DNA of 64,000 nucleotides, from the NCBI GenBank assembly GCA_018398585.1, contig JAGTTD010000010.1, positions 33,210,638 to 33,274,637 of the forward strand. Reading direction: 5' to 3'. Of this stretch, positions 1 through 10,439 are shown piece after piece (positions within the stretch are counted from its first letter, which is position 1; each line of letters begins with the position of its first letter). This DNA is from Simmondsia chinensis. Taxonomy: Eukaryota > Streptophyta > Magnoliopsida > Caryophyllales > Simmondsiaceae. A program made the translations under genes and the position numbers. The notes beneath the pieces were generated by a model. The model saw only the letters and a program-made list of their open reading frames with translations, did no database searches and was not told where the DNA came from.

Positions 1-75
1 AATTTTTGAGTATTTTGGTTATGGTTAACCGAACCGAAATACTTTTCGGTACGGTTAACCGAACCATGAACACCC
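1..75. repeat. End of a GGTTCGGTT-type dispersed element
   Basis: The stretch is built from alternating GGTTAACCGAACC and its complement and stops at ATGAACACCCTTA. The TACACCCCTA-like end matches the ends of the hAT-like element at 16985-18874, which is also made of GGTTTGGTTTGG runs. Only one end lies in the window, so the assignment is by resemblance. Confidence 0.35.
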
Positions 76-199
76 TTAAGTGAAATCCTAATCAAGTTAT
101 AGGAAAAATAATTAAAAAAGAAGTTACAAAAGTTCAGAAACCTCAAATATATTACCAAATATCAGGTTACCTGAACCAATTTTTTTTCTAATCTTTTGT

Positions 200-858
200 A
201 TTGAGAAGGAAACTCAAGACTGCACCAGTGAGAATGATTCTGGGTCCTCGGGGCCTGTGTTTCCTCCAGGTTTCCAGCCCACTGCCTTGAACAGGTCAGA
301 GCCTTGTGTAGAGGGACCTAGCAGAGCTGGGATGAGAAATGGAAAAGGGGTGATGACAAAAAAGGAGAGGAAAGCATCTAAGCGCAAGAAGAAGGAGAAT
401 GAAAAGCGGGAGTTTCAAGAGTTTCTGAAAGATATGTCACCCAGAAACAGGGCACAGAAAATGACCAAGGCCTCAGGCAAGCGAAAAAAGGGGAATAAGG
501 CGAAGCAGGGTGGCCGCACTCAAGAGACCGATAATATCCTGAAAGCTGAACGAGTAATTGCAATGGGAAGAAGGGTAGGTTTCAACTTTGACGGCTTTGA
601 TCCACCTATGGTGAGTGCTATGCTTGAAAGAGGGTGACCTATCTGCCCCTTTGTCCTGTTTGGTTTGCCCCGAGTCCGAGTCTTGCGTTGTGAGTCCTTT
701 GTTTCGGTTTGTCCTGTTTTGTCTTGTTTGTAGCCCTGTTTGTTTTGCTGTTGTTTTCTTTTCTGAGGCCCGTTATTGTGCGGGTTCTCTCAGGGTTCGC
801 TTGTTCGAGCGCCTATTTTGTTTCGAGACTTGGTCGCTAATTACCAAAAAAAAAAAAA
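200..858 (+). mobile_element. ORF1-only L1-type LINE, 5'-truncated copy
   Basis: From about 200 this matches, base for base with scattered changes, the 3' part of the larger element at 19845-22409. It holds the end of ORF1, its stop, about 200 bp of T/G-rich 3'UTR and the terminal GCTAATTACC followed by poly(A). No reverse transcriptase or endonuclease sequence lies between the ORF1 end and the 3'UTR, exactly as in the other copy. The 5' truncation is usual for target-primed reverse transcription. A target-site duplication could not be made out with confidence. Confidence 0.7.
257..637 (+). CDS. C-terminal fragment of a LINE ORF1 protein
   Basis: This open frame encodes 126 residues: a Pro/Gly lead-in, a very basic middle segment rich in KKERKASKRKKK-type runs (about residues 30-85), and a conserved-looking end (AERVIAMGRRVGFNFDGFD) shared with the second copy at 21843-22198. 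Plant L1 ORF1 proteins bind RNA and commonly end with a similar small module before ORF2 begins. The start codon is only the first ATG of the truncated frame, so no independent gene is implied. In this copy the codon after PPGF is CAG, where the larger copy has TAG, so this copy keeps the ancestral reading. Confidence 0.5.
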   Translation: MFPPGFQPTALNRSEPCVEGPSRAGMRNGKGVMTKKERKASKRKKKENEKREFQEFLKDMSPRNRAQKMTKASGKRKKGNKAKQGGRTQETDNILKAERVIAMGRRVGFNFDGFDPPMVSAMLERG

Positions 859-1128
859 GGTTGTCTTTTAAAAAAAAATTTAAAGTTAAGGGATCAAATT
901 GATCTTTTTTAATAGTTTGAGGGAGTCCTTAATGTAATTGAGGGGATTCTATTGATTTTAACCAATAGATTGGGGGAGCATGTTTGATAAAAATTAGAAA
1001 CTGGGGGAGGCACATTAATTTTGAACAATAGTGGTGATGTCTTTAATGAAATCAAAAATTCGAGGAGTCACTTTAATTTTGATCAATAATTCGAAAGTCT
1101 TTATAAATAAAAAAGAAGCAATATTTTC

Positions 1129-1325
1129 GGTGCCCCTGGGCTCTCACCTAAGCAGGGTTTTGGGGGAGTGGATATATGCATCCTTCCCCCTTTAGGGTGC
1201 CGCCCTAAATAGAGGCTGTTTCCGAGAACCCCTAACCTGAGAGGTGCACGAGGACTTCGCAGGAGGTCACTCATCTTGTATTACTCTCGCCCAAGTACGT
1301 TTAATTTTGGAGTTCTAATGGGATA
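1129..1325 (-). mobile_element. 5S-rRNA-headed SINE, 5'-truncated copy
   Basis: Read on the minus strand it starts inside the 5S rRNA part (CCCATTAGAACTCC), runs through decayed box A and box C regions, and then enters the RTE-type tail (GGAAACAGCCTC, CACCCTAAAGGGGGAAGG). The flanks AATATTTTC and AATATTATC differ at one of nine positions and may be the target-site duplication. The copy is among the most diverged of the six, and a TTG tail is not visible. Confidence 0.65.
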
Positions 1326-1334
1326 AATATTATC

Positions 1335-2750
1335 CTTTATTTGTTTTATGGTGCGTCCTTTTGAGTTTGATTTCCAATGTCAAATAAGATCGTTTACTTA
1401 TAAGTTGGTTATTACACTTAATCTATAATATTTTCAACAAGTCATACAAATAAAAGAGTCAAATTATACATAACTAAAAATATTGATACATGCAAACCTG
1501 CATAATCTTATTATCTTATAATATTATTTCTACGGTTTGGGTTTCACTATCATTGTATAATGTAATCTTGTACATCACAACATGATAATTTATTTATTCA
1601 ATAAAATATTTTTTTGATTTGGGTCTCGCTTTAATTATATAGTATAATCTTGTGCACAGATCATGTGTAATCTTAGTGTTCAGGTCCGGAATATTATTGT
1701 TGTTATGCTCTCCAATTATATGTATAAAGTTTTTATTTTTATAATTAAGGGAAAAGTCCAAAGTTACGAGCGGGATGTTCAAGAAGTAGATGATATAGAA
1801 AACAACCAAAAAAGTTAGGAACACCCACATACAGGTGCCTAACACCCATACAAAGCATCCAAAACGAAACATCAATAATCCACAAAATAGTGAAACTGAG
1901 AAATGAAAGAAAAAGAAATCGAAAAAGAAACTACAGCTATTGGTTGGACCACGATTTGATGCAGTTGATATATCTCCCATCTCCTCCGGCTTGTATGGAA
2001 AGTCATTACACCACGCAGACACCCAGAATTCTAGGTGCATTTAGACGCTCCAAAACATATGCTCTGAGATCCATTCCTCCCTGCGAAACATTACGTCATT
2101 TCTTTTGCAGCAAATGACTCGTACTATTACCCCCTCCCCACCCCCCACCCACCACTTCGCAGGTAGAGGTCTTTAAATGTAACCGGTGGCACCAATGTAA
2201 TTCCCAATCAAGACGTATTGGCCAAAATTATATCAGAACTAAATTGATATATGACATCGGGACTGCTTGCTGCTCGCCTCTCTCTCGAACTCTAAAATTG
2301 CAAATATTTTTTGGTCAAATTTTGAAAATCAATATAGGGACTAATATACCAATAATGTAAATGAAAAATTCATAATACACTACACACAATTTCTTGGACT
2401 ATTGACAAGTTGGTATGTTTACCCCGTATTTATGTGACCTTGCTATTCACAAAAAATAATCACAATTTTATAGTTATATATTATATATCATAAGGTTTGA
2501 TATTTAAAAGATTTTCCTCTATAAGAATCTGATAAATTATAGTTGAAAAATGCTGATAAAAAATAATTTTCGATAATATATATATGTCCCTTTTATCAAC
2601 ATTAGGTAATTTTTTTCCCACAAGTCTTGATGTTGCACATGACATTGTATAAATATTTTTTAAAATGATAAGGATAGATTGAACTAGGAATGTTTGCGAC
2701 GCACGAGGCATAAGGCATTGACGCGGATGAAAGAAGAAGATCTTTGTCTG
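1335..2750. other. AT-rich stretch with no recognised gene
   Basis: Two loosely related phrases of the type TATAATCTTGTGCAC/TATAATGTAATCTTGTACA recur between 1490 and 1680, and a C-rich patch sits at 2128-2155. The open frames on either strand here have no family motif and overlap each other antisense, so none is called. Confidence 0.4.
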
Positions 2751-2852
2751 ACGGTAACTCCCACATAGAAATGCTAGGCCCTCCATCATCCGAGCTTGCT
2801 AATCAATCTGCCAGCCTATTTGCTGCTCGATAGCAATGAGTGAAAGAGACCT

Positions 2853-2882
2853 ACAACAACAACAACAACAAACCCAGTGCTT
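2853..2882 (-). mobile_element. 30-bp micro-insertion of an RTE/SINE tail
   Basis: The insert is only the last bases of the shared SINE/LINE tail: on the minus strand AAGCACTGGGTT followed by (TGT)n. It is bounded by GAAAGAGACCT on the left (2842-2852) and AAAAGAGACCT on the right (2883-2893), a target-site duplication with one mismatch. It sits inside the LINE RNase H relic, so it is younger than that element. Confidence 0.7.
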
Positions 2883-2976
2883 AAAAGAGACCTAATCACA
2901 ATAATGATTCATGAGATGAATACCATCCATTATAGTTAGGATGTCCACTGGAATCGCATACTCGCTCCTAATGATT

Positions 2977-3342
2977 TTAATAACCACTTCGTGACATTCC
3001 AAAATAACCTTGTGGAAACCAAGCCAAGTGGCACATTGTTACATCTTCTGCCACCAAAATAGAGGCGTTCTCTAACTCTTTCGAGCCAACAAGGAGCATT
3101 ACTTCTGTGTGATCACGGAGGATGAAACCTACGGACATGGAATTGCTACGTTTTGACCCATCAAAGTTCGCCTTGCCACAACCCATTGGAGGTGCATTCC
3201 AAGAACTCAAGGCATTTCTGCATGACTTCCTAAATCTGGACTTGACCTCCAAGCAACCAATCTTCTCGTCCACCTGCGATCCATCCCAAATGCATATACT
3301 TGGCAACGATGTCCGGTTTTCGGGGATTAGAATGGTCCCCAC
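2977..3342 (-). pseudogene. LINE ORF2 RNase H-like fragment (RVT_3 type)
   Basis: The 121-residue frame contains the phrase WNAPPMGCGKANFDGSKR followed by VGFILRDH. This is the start of the RNase H-like domain found at the end of many plant LINE ORF2 proteins (pattern W.PP..G..K.NFDGS....GFILRD). The domain is cut short by stops downstream, and homology seems to continue weakly to about 2800. No intact reverse transcriptase lies upstream on this strand. It is a dead LINE fragment. Confidence 0.6.
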
Positions 3343-3429
3343 AAAAAAAGAAATTATTTATATCCTTCAGATTTTCCAACAAAGAATACTAAATCGAGCT
3401 AGTTCTTCGACCACATCTACCTTTTTGAT

Positions 3430-3690
3430 AAATCATCGAGCAATATTATACATCAGAATATATATATATATAGGTATTCCCGAAGACAGGGCCAAGCATA
3501 CAAAGCTATCATAGAGAAGACAAAAACAAGCTGAAACAACAAACAAGGCAAAAGCCAAAAGACAACAGGAAAAAAAAGATAAAACAAGAGTCAATTCTCC
3601 ACTTCTGCAGAAGATCAACATGACAATGAGCATCATGGAGAGAAGGATCACTAAGAAGGCGGCTCTGAGCAATACCTGTAATCTCCACAA
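3430..3690 (-). other. T/G-rich LINE 3'-end-like sequence
   Basis: On the minus strand this is a T/G-rich run (TTTGCCTTGTTTGTTG, CTTGTTTTTGTCTTC) like the 3'UTRs of the L1-type elements elsewhere in the window. It lies between the zf-RVT and RNase H fragments. Its hydrophobic open frame is a by-product of composition. The identity is a guess from composition. Confidence 0.3.
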
Positions 3691-3985
3691 TCAGAGCAAC
3701 AACAAGTCTAGATTGACATATCTGAATCCTTGGGTTCTATTCGTACCATACACTGTTGCGGAAAGATATAAGTGGGCGATAGAGTGGTCAACCCAACGCC
3801 CCCTGAGATGCTTTGAAGCTCAAGCCAAAAGCTCACGCTATGGGTGTGTGGGCCAAGCAATCAACGTGCGTGCAACAACTCTACCCCCAACAGTTGCTTA
3901 GAACGAACATGTGAAAAAGAGGTGGCTGTGGAACTCATCAACAGAGCCACACAACACAGCGACCACGAGTACTTCTCAACATAGA
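3685..3985 (-). pseudogene. LINE ORF2 zf-RVT-like fragment
   Basis: In one minus-strand frame with stops one reads CGSVDEFHSHLFFTCSF, the CxxCxxxxESxxHLFFxCxF pattern of the zinc-binding zf-RVT segment that follows reverse transcriptase in plant LINE ORF2. Further on come ISIAHLYLSATVYG-like and WIERN-like remnants. The frame carries several stops. With the RNase H piece at 2977-3342 the order fits one decayed LINE on the minus strand. Confidence 0.5.
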
Positions 3986-4194
3986 TAGTAAATTTGCATA
4001 TTATACGTGAATAATATGCGTATATGTATTAATGCTGTATAATACTCGCTTTTTTTCCCAAAAATTAGGAATAATTCGCGTTTTTAAAATAAAACGTATT
4101 ATACGAATTTTATGAAAAATACACGTTTTTTCTAAAAATTCGCTGTCACTAAAAAATTGATATTCGAATTTTGAAATAAAAAATAGGCCTAGCG

Positions 4195-4560
4195 TAGCCC
4201 ACTGCTTCTCTTGCTTTGCCATGCCACAATAAGGTTTCAAAATATACAATAGGGTATCATAAAGTTTCAAAAGTTTATTACTTAGTTGGTTCATATCGAA
4301 ATTCACTGAATTTTTTGTCACAATTCGTTGAACTTTCGTTGAAAATATTGACATGATTTATGTATATTATCATATGCATGTATTAAATTTGTATTTTCTA
4401 TATTTAATAGGTCAAATTCGTACAAAAATTCATCAAATTATGACATAGAATACATATGTGATAAAATATTGAAACCCTCTTATTGTATATATTAAAATGT
4501 CAAGATACCTATGTAATAAATAGTCCAATCTCATGATACCTAAGTGATATTTTCCTATTG
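4195..4560. repeat. Dispersed repeat of the CTTAGGTATCC family
   Basis: Phrases such as GGTATCATAAAGTTTC, TTATTACTTAGTTGG and, at the other end, GATACCTAAGTGATATTTTCC recur in inverted order here and at 54105-54640. The arrangement suggests an old inverted-repeat (MITE-like) element. Exact ends were not resolved. Confidence 0.4.
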
Positions 4561-5100
4561 TTTTAGTGTCTACATACTCCAACTTTGCAAAAAATTATCC
4601 AAAATTTTGAGTTGTATATTTAAAATGAAACCGCTTTAAACACAAATACATTTATATACGTTTTCTATGAGTCAACGCATTTTTTACTAGATTTTTGACC
4701 GAACTTTTAGTGTGAAAAGTCGAATAATACATGTACGTATCAAACTCCGTTTTATTCTCGTACCTTATTTAACTAACTATGCTTCTCAATCCTCTATGCC
4801 TACGAGGCATAATCATTTATTCATATCGGTGTTTTTTTTATGGTATTTAGATGACAAAATTTGAAAATTTCTTTTATCTGATAATCCATATATCAAAATT
4901 AAAATATTTAAACAATAAAGACTGACGCCACAATATCTAAAAAAATCGCAGAAAATAACAATTCTCTAAAATAAAAAGCACCAATTTTAATTTCCCAAAA
5001 ATTACCACAAAATCCCTTAACCCAACTTCAAAAATACAAAAATAAAAAAATAAAAACGCTACACCGAGCCAAACCTTGAGAAAATTTGAGCCTAAGCCTA
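4561..5100. other. AT-rich intergenic sequence upstream of the Agenet/ENT gene
   Basis: No coding or transposon signature is visible. It would hold the promoter of the gene at 6820-8228 if transcription starts near the CT tract. Confidence 0.4.
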
Positions 5101-5106
5101 GAAATT

Positions 5107-5131
5107 TCTCTCTCTCTCTCTCTCTCTCTCT
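5107..5131 (+). promoter_or_regulatory. CT microsatellite, likely core-promoter/5'UTR pyrimidine tract
   Basis: An uninterrupted (TC)n run is followed by a pyrimidine-rich stretch (TTCATTCTCTCCCCTC, ATCTTCAATTCCATCG). Such Y-patches are typical of plant transcription starts and first noncoding exons. It lies about 1.7 kb upstream of the Agenet/ENT start codon, which fits a 5'UTR exon followed by a long leader intron. Exact start and donor are not determined. Confidence 0.35.
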
Positions 5132-5600
5132 AATTTGATCCCATAATTTCTGCAAATTAAGGTTACATTCATTCTCTCCCCTCTTTAATCTTCAATTCCA
5201 TCGTTCTTCAGTTTCAATTGATCTCTATATTCCATTAAAGTTTTGATTTTGCTGTGTGATTTTTTTTTTTTTTTTAGATCAGTTTGATTATGAAATTGAA
5301 TTTGTAAAGAGTTAAATTGTTTAATTTTTGATTTTTTTTTTTTTTAGTTAATTACTTGTTAAAGTGATGGTTTTTGGTTATTTTTTAATGTGATTTAGTG
5401 TGGATTGATATATAGATTCTTGAAGATCTTGATTGTACTGGTTGATTATTGTTGGTTCTTTCTGAAATTTGATTTATGTTAATGTTGTGAATGTTAAGTA
5501 GAAGAAATTATTTTTCTTTTGATGTTTGTCTGTGTATTTTATTTGTTATGGTGGTGGTTTTGGCTGTTTCTTAATTTTAAGTTAGTTTTGGCTTTGATCA

Positions 5601-5889
5601 TGTTAGAGTTTAAAACCAATCTTGGAACTTAACTCATTAGGTTAAACTTAGGGGAAAGTTGGTTCTAAAATATGGTATCAGAGCTTTGTTGACCAAGAGG
5701 TTACAAATTCAAATCCCAACAACACCGCTTTAATATTAACATAATTTAAGTATAAGGTATGAGATGGACCTATGCAATATCTATGCTTCAAGCCCAAAGG
5801 GCCTTTGTATGAGGGGGTATATTAAAGTATAAAATCAATCTTGGGCCTTTATCTATCAGCTTAAATTTTTGGGAAAGTTGGTTCCTACA
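5601..5889 (+). mobile_element. TRIM retrotransposon copy 1 (in leader intron)
   Basis: Two direct repeats of about 70 bp (5601-5672 and 5820-5889) begin TGTTAGAGTTTAAAACC or its variant and frame a short noncoding interior. Right after the left repeat is TGGTATCAGAGC (5673-5684), the primer-binding site for initiator tRNA-Met, and GAGGGGG lies just before the right repeat as a polypurine tract. The flanks GATCA and GATCT form a 5-bp duplication with one change. A second copy is at 50200-50492. The element encodes nothing and needs enzymes in trans. Confidence 0.8.
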
Positions 5890-6819
5890 GATCTTTAGTT
5901 TAGTTCCATGGATCCATACATTCTTGAAGAGTTATTATGTAGCTGTTTGGGCTTTCTAATTTGTCAAAGACCTTTTGGGAATTTAAGTATTTATGAGTTT
6001 GCTTCTATTGCATATCACCATTCATAATTGGATGATAACAAACTACGCATGGTACTCTGTGGACATATATGTATATATGTCATATAAAGGACCCGCATAT
6101 TAGCTGGTATTATCATATCAAGTGAATTAATCAACATGTAAAGTTAACCTAGAGTTTCATTACCAAAAAGAGGCCGACCTATTAAAACTTGCTTTGGATC
6201 CCCAAAGTTTTGGAATCGTCCTTGATTTTACCATTTGATTATTATTCGTTTTTCTAAGAGCAGTTTCTTTCTGAAATTTGATCTGTATCCAAGTTGGGTA
6301 TGCATAATAAAAGAGTTCTATATTTACTAAGTTGATTTTGCAAGTTAATCTTGTACTTGTTGCAGTTATGGTTTTGGCTACTTTTCAGATATAATTTGGT
6401 TGCTTTCTCTTCACTTGTTATTGTCTTCCTTCTTGTTAATACTTGTCGGGCGTTGTAGAAGGAAAAATGTTTCCTTTTATGGCCCAGAGTTGTAGATTAG
6501 AGAAAGGAAAATTTTTGGATTTTACCAGCTCATCATCCCGTTATCTCTTTCGATTATTAGTTCACTTCTAATTTGTCACAATCACTTATTTGCTTGACCC
6601 AACTAGATTGTTTAGTGAGCAATCTTCCCTGGATGAATGTAACTTACATATATTTCCAATCTCGGAAAGATTATGCTGTGCCTCAACTCTGGGGATCATT
6701 TTGTTCTTTAGTATAATTTTGATTTTCCTTGTGCCCTACATTGATTCTCATATTACAATAATGCGTGAATGATGAAACAGGTTCATTGGATTCAATTTTG
6801 GTGTCATAACGTGCTAACA

Positions 6820-8228
6820 ATGAGATTTAGGAAGGGTAGCAAAGTAGAGGTTTTGAGCAAAAGGGAGGTGCCATCGGGATCATGGTACTGTGCTGAGATA
6901 ATTTGTGGCAATGGTCGCAACTATACTATTAAATATGATGGTGATGACGGTGAAGAAATTTTTGAAAGGGTGCCTCGAAAGGCAATCAGGCCTTGTCCTC
7001 CTTTGCTAAACGTTTCAAAGAAATGGTTGCCTGGTGATTTGGTTGAGGCGTTTCACAACTTCTCTTGGAAGATGGCAATAGTTTTGGCGGTGTTGGAAGA
7101 GAATCACTTTCTGTTTAGGCTACTTGGATCCTCAATAGAGTTCGAGGCAAGCAAATATGATATTAGGAAAAGACTTTGCTGGAAAGATGGTGAATGGGTT
7201 GTGATCGGACAGGTATGTTTTACTCTTACCATTCCTTTATTGGTTATTTTGCTGCAATTTTACGTGTTCATCCTAAAAATTTTATGTCGTAAGATCTGCT
7301 TTTCCGTATATCTAGTTGTTGCAATATCACGTTCACGAGAGAGAATTATGTCGCCAGAACATTGACTGCACATTTATTCTCCCGTTGAGGACACACATGC
7401 ACACATTCTTTGAAAACTTTTCAGGTTTATTTACACTGCATACAAATGATTTCGGAAAATAATCTGTTTTAGTTTGAACAAAGTATTTGTTTTCTGTTCA
7501 TCATGTAGGGTTCTAAAAAATATGAAGATCAGAGGCTCACTCTACCATCATCATCGAAGTATAATTACAATTCACAGCAGATGAATATTGCTGTTAGTCG
7601 ACATGTCAAGGATGAAAGTGTTGCTACTAGAAAAGTTTTGAATGTTCAAAAATCTCAAGTCCTTACTTCTAAAATTATGAAAAGATCGCCGCATTGCCAT
7701 TCCCATGTTGAAACATACAAAAGATCTGTGAAAAACCGTAGAGTGAACGTGTACCGGTCCATGAAGCAAGCCCCATTACCTGAAAAGTTAGATGCTATCG
7801 CTTCCTCACGAGATGGTGGTGTCAGATGTTCACGTGTAATGAGCTTAGATTCCAATGATGGTAACACTGGTTCTTCTGTTGGTAGCTGTAGCATCCTTAG
7901 AAACTATCCATATAAATCGCGTTATTCTACCCGAACATCTCCAATCGAAAATAATGATAGTCAGTCTAGTGATGCTGAGTCTGTTTTTCGAGTGGGACCT
8001 GAGGAAGGAAATTTCCACCTCCCTAAAGAGGACTTGAGAGAAGAAGTTCATAGGTTAGAGTTACATGCCTACCGTTGTATATTAAACGCATTGCATGCTT
8101 CAGGTCCATTAAGTTGGGAACAAGAACTTTTGTTGACAAATCTTCGTAATTCACTCCGTATATCAAATGATGAACATTTGTTGGAGCTGAGGAACTTGGT
8201 TTCCAATACTACTTGCAGTCTTAGGTGA
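6820..8228 (+). CDS. Agenet (plant Tudor-like) / ENT domain protein
   Basis: Two exons join in phase 0: 6820-7212 (donor ACAG|GTATG) and 7509-8228 (acceptor CATGTAG|GG), giving 370 residues with no internal stop. Residues about 1-60 (FRKGSKVEV, SWYCAEII, YTIKYDGDDGEE, RKAIRPCPP) and 65-131 (WLPGDLVEAF, WKMAIVL, CWKDGEWVV) are two Agenet modules, Tudor-like folds that bind modified histones or RNA. Residues about 309-370 (EVHRLELHAYRCILNAL, WEQELLLTNLRNSLRISNDEHLEL) are an ENT domain, as in EMSY-like chromatin proteins. EMSY-like proteins have ENT first; here Agenet comes first, as in a group called plant Tudor-like RNA-binding proteins. The middle is Ser-rich and basic. The start ATG opens the first Agenet module; 17 upstream in-frame residues after ATG 6769 look intronic, with a possible acceptor AACAG at 6776-6780. 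AATAAA occurs at 8241. Function in chromatin or RNA biology is inferred from domains only. Confidence 0.85.
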
Positions 8229-8769
8229 CACACAAACTGTAATAAAGAGGATGAAATGTTTGATGTGTCTTCTATCACTTTGTCTCCTTTTTAGGTACTA
8301 GGTCCCCTTGTTGGCCATCAGCGGCTTTTCTTCAAATGTTTGTAATTGGAAATATTATAACGCAGTGAATGTTTCTGAGTTCATTTTTGTCCGGTTGCTC
8401 CCTCTCTCTCTCTCTCTCGCCTTTTCTCAGTCCTTTCTCCTATTTCCGACTACATTCTCATCGCCCTGGTAAATGTATCTTCTTAGGAATTGATGCTACG
8501 TATCAATGCGTTATACATCACTGATATGTAGTCATAAATGATCAGAGGTTATCAGGAGCAAGGCATGGAATCTTTGTTTAAGAGGAAGTAAACAAAATGC
8601 AATATTTGTTTCACCATGTAAAGTATTACTAGCAGATTGATTCAATTTGTTGAATTCACCTGTAGTTGGTCCTCATTGCAAGCTTGCTTCTCTTTGTTTC
8701 TAGGGAAGTATCTGTGCCTTTCACCATTTAATAGGTAGGGGAATAAATAAGCGAAGTTGGCTTGCATTG

Positions 8770-9060
8770 AAAGTCTAGGATTGTTTCGAGCTCGAGCCGG
8801 TCCCCAGCTCATAGGCTTGTGACGCTAAACAAGTGCATCTTCATACAATTATTGGCTTGAGTATGCCCTATAGGGCCTAGTTTGAGCCTGAATGACTTGG
8901 AACAAGCCTAGGTCGAGCTTAAATGAGTTTAAACGAAGTAAGCTTAATTTGATACTCGCAGACATGGTTTTGAGGCCAATTAAGCAGAGCTGAGCTCGTG
9001 CTTAAAGTTTCGAAGCTCGGCGAGCTTTGAGCTGAGCATGAGTTAGGGTAAATGTAGGCA
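8770..9060. repeat. AGCTCG-rich hAT-like element relic
   Basis: The stretch is made of CGAGCTCGAGCC, GAGCTTAAATGAG and AAGCTCGGCGAGCTTTGAGC phrases, the signature of the family whose ends are clear at 10061-10384. The termini have decayed here. Confidence 0.5.
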
Positions 9061-9242
9061 AGCCAGCCTGAACCTATCGACCTTAGGCTTGGCTCTCCTG
9101 ATATACACTCCTATTAAGGGGAATACTTTTACTATGTAAGTTCTTATTAAAATGCTGCTCCATGTAATCGCTGTGACATCATCTGTGGCACTTGACGATG
9201 CGAATAAGTTCCTATTGAGGATATTATTGATACTTCGCGCTG

Positions 9243-9378
9243 CATTTTCAGGACGAAAGCGGGGGGTTTTGTCCACCTGGGTTCAAAATCTCCGAAGAGG
9301 ATACGGGGATCTGTGACCTTTCTGTGGATGCAGACTGCGTGTCAGTTTCGGCATCAAGTGTGCTTGAAAAGGTTTCAT
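9243..9378 (+). other. Possible stray coding exon
   Basis: Between CATTTTCAG and GTTTCATT there is an open stretch reading DESGGFCPPGFKISEEDTG and then ICDLSVDADCVSVSASSVLEK. The codon use and the flanking AG/GT look exon-like. No family was recognised and no partner exon was found, so it may be a leftover of a broken gene or chance. Confidence 0.2.
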
Positions 9379-9599
9379 TCCAAACCTTGGATCAACCTAA
9401 AACTTGCATATTACTTTCCTGATCTTTGATAATTCTCAATAGATTCCATAGTTGTATAGTGATATGGAACCGCTTGTACAAAGTTTTGCGAATCACATGA
9501 CACCATATCTGTTTTCGAAGTTATGGAACCTAGCCGAATGGTTTACTGCCATTTTCCTACATCCAGATATATGGTTGAGGTTTGTTGAGAACTTTATAT

Positions 9600-9790
9600 G
9601 TCAGTACAGTTAAAATGTCCTATATCGGAGTTGTAAGAGAGAACAATCAACATATAAGGCGATTGGGCTACTTTGTCTAATATAAATTGGTTTTAAAATG
9701 GAACTTCACTGGAGCTTATATATGGATCTCATATTCAATCAAAAAATATGTGGATCTCATATATGTCAACTTCGTGGATCAAGCCAAAGG
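9600..9790 (+). repeat. LTR-like relic
   Basis: The text TGTCCTATATCGGAGTTGTAAG, then TAAAATGGAACTTCACTGG and TATGGATCTCATAT, matches the order of phrases at 31660-31890 (CCCACATCGGCTAG, GAATGGAACCCCACTTGG, GTGGATCTCTTATGTG). Such CACATCGG openings are usual in plant LTRs. It is probably a solo LTR or TRIM remnant. Confidence 0.4.
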
Positions 9791-10060
9791 CACAATGAAA
9801 TTTTACTAGAAGTCTATGTAAGATCATTCCGTTCTGATAAAGCTTGTAATGGGATATGAAAGATGAGGATCTATGTGAATTTAAGGAGGTAGAAAATTAT
9901 TATTAGCATTGTTTTAGCTTGCTTGATGCTGAGCTTTGATGCAATAATAAGGTTAGTCGATTATGATTGGAGGTTTGTACAAATGTGGCACCAAGATGAA
10001 CCTTTTTTGGTTGGAGTTTCATGCAGTGTGCTGCGCTTTCTTTGCTGTACATTGCTTGAC

Positions 10061-10384
10061 TATGGGTGTCAAGGAGCCGAGCCTGAGCCTGAGCCCGGTG
10101 AAGTTTGAGCGCATAAGCTCATGAGCCTTTCTTAATATAAATATATTTGATTAAATATGGTCAATAAAGCCAAATTTGAGCCGAAATGGGCCGAACCTGA
10201 GCTTAAATAAGCCCAAAAAGGGCCTATATTGAGCTTATTTGAGACGAAACATTGTAGGCTTAATTTGAAGCTCACTGAGCTTAGATCGAAAAAAGCCAAC
10301 CTCCAGCTTGAACTTTTCGAGGTCGGAGAGCTTTGAGCTGAGATTAATGCAAACGAGCTAAGGCTCGGCTCAAATGCACCCCTA
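10061..10384. mobile_element. hAT-type MITE of the AGCTCG-rich family
   Basis: The element opens TATGGGTGTCAA and closes CAAATGCACCCCTA, with short imperfect inverted ends, and is bounded by the identical 8-bp duplication TGCTTGAC (10053-10060 and 10385-10392). An 8-bp duplication with GGGTGT ends points to the hAT superfamily. The interior is a run of GAGCCTGAGCC and GAGCTTAAATAAGCCC phrases and codes for nothing. The right end plus TSD has been tandemly duplicated once, with a 39-bp period, up to about 10430. Confidence 0.8.
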
Positions 10385-10439
10385 TGCTTGACAGGCTTAA
10401 AGCTCGGCTCAAATGCACCCCTATGCTTGACAGGCTTTT

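Noticed and set aside
1594..2040. 148-residue minus-strand open frame
   Set aside because: Low-complexity Phe-rich middle, no motif, AT-rich context and an overlapping frame on the other strand.
2906..2920. ATTCATGAGATGAAT palindrome as a member of the Copia hairpin array
   Set aside because: It is a single occurrence inside a LINE RNase H relic, far from the Copia element, and is probably chance.
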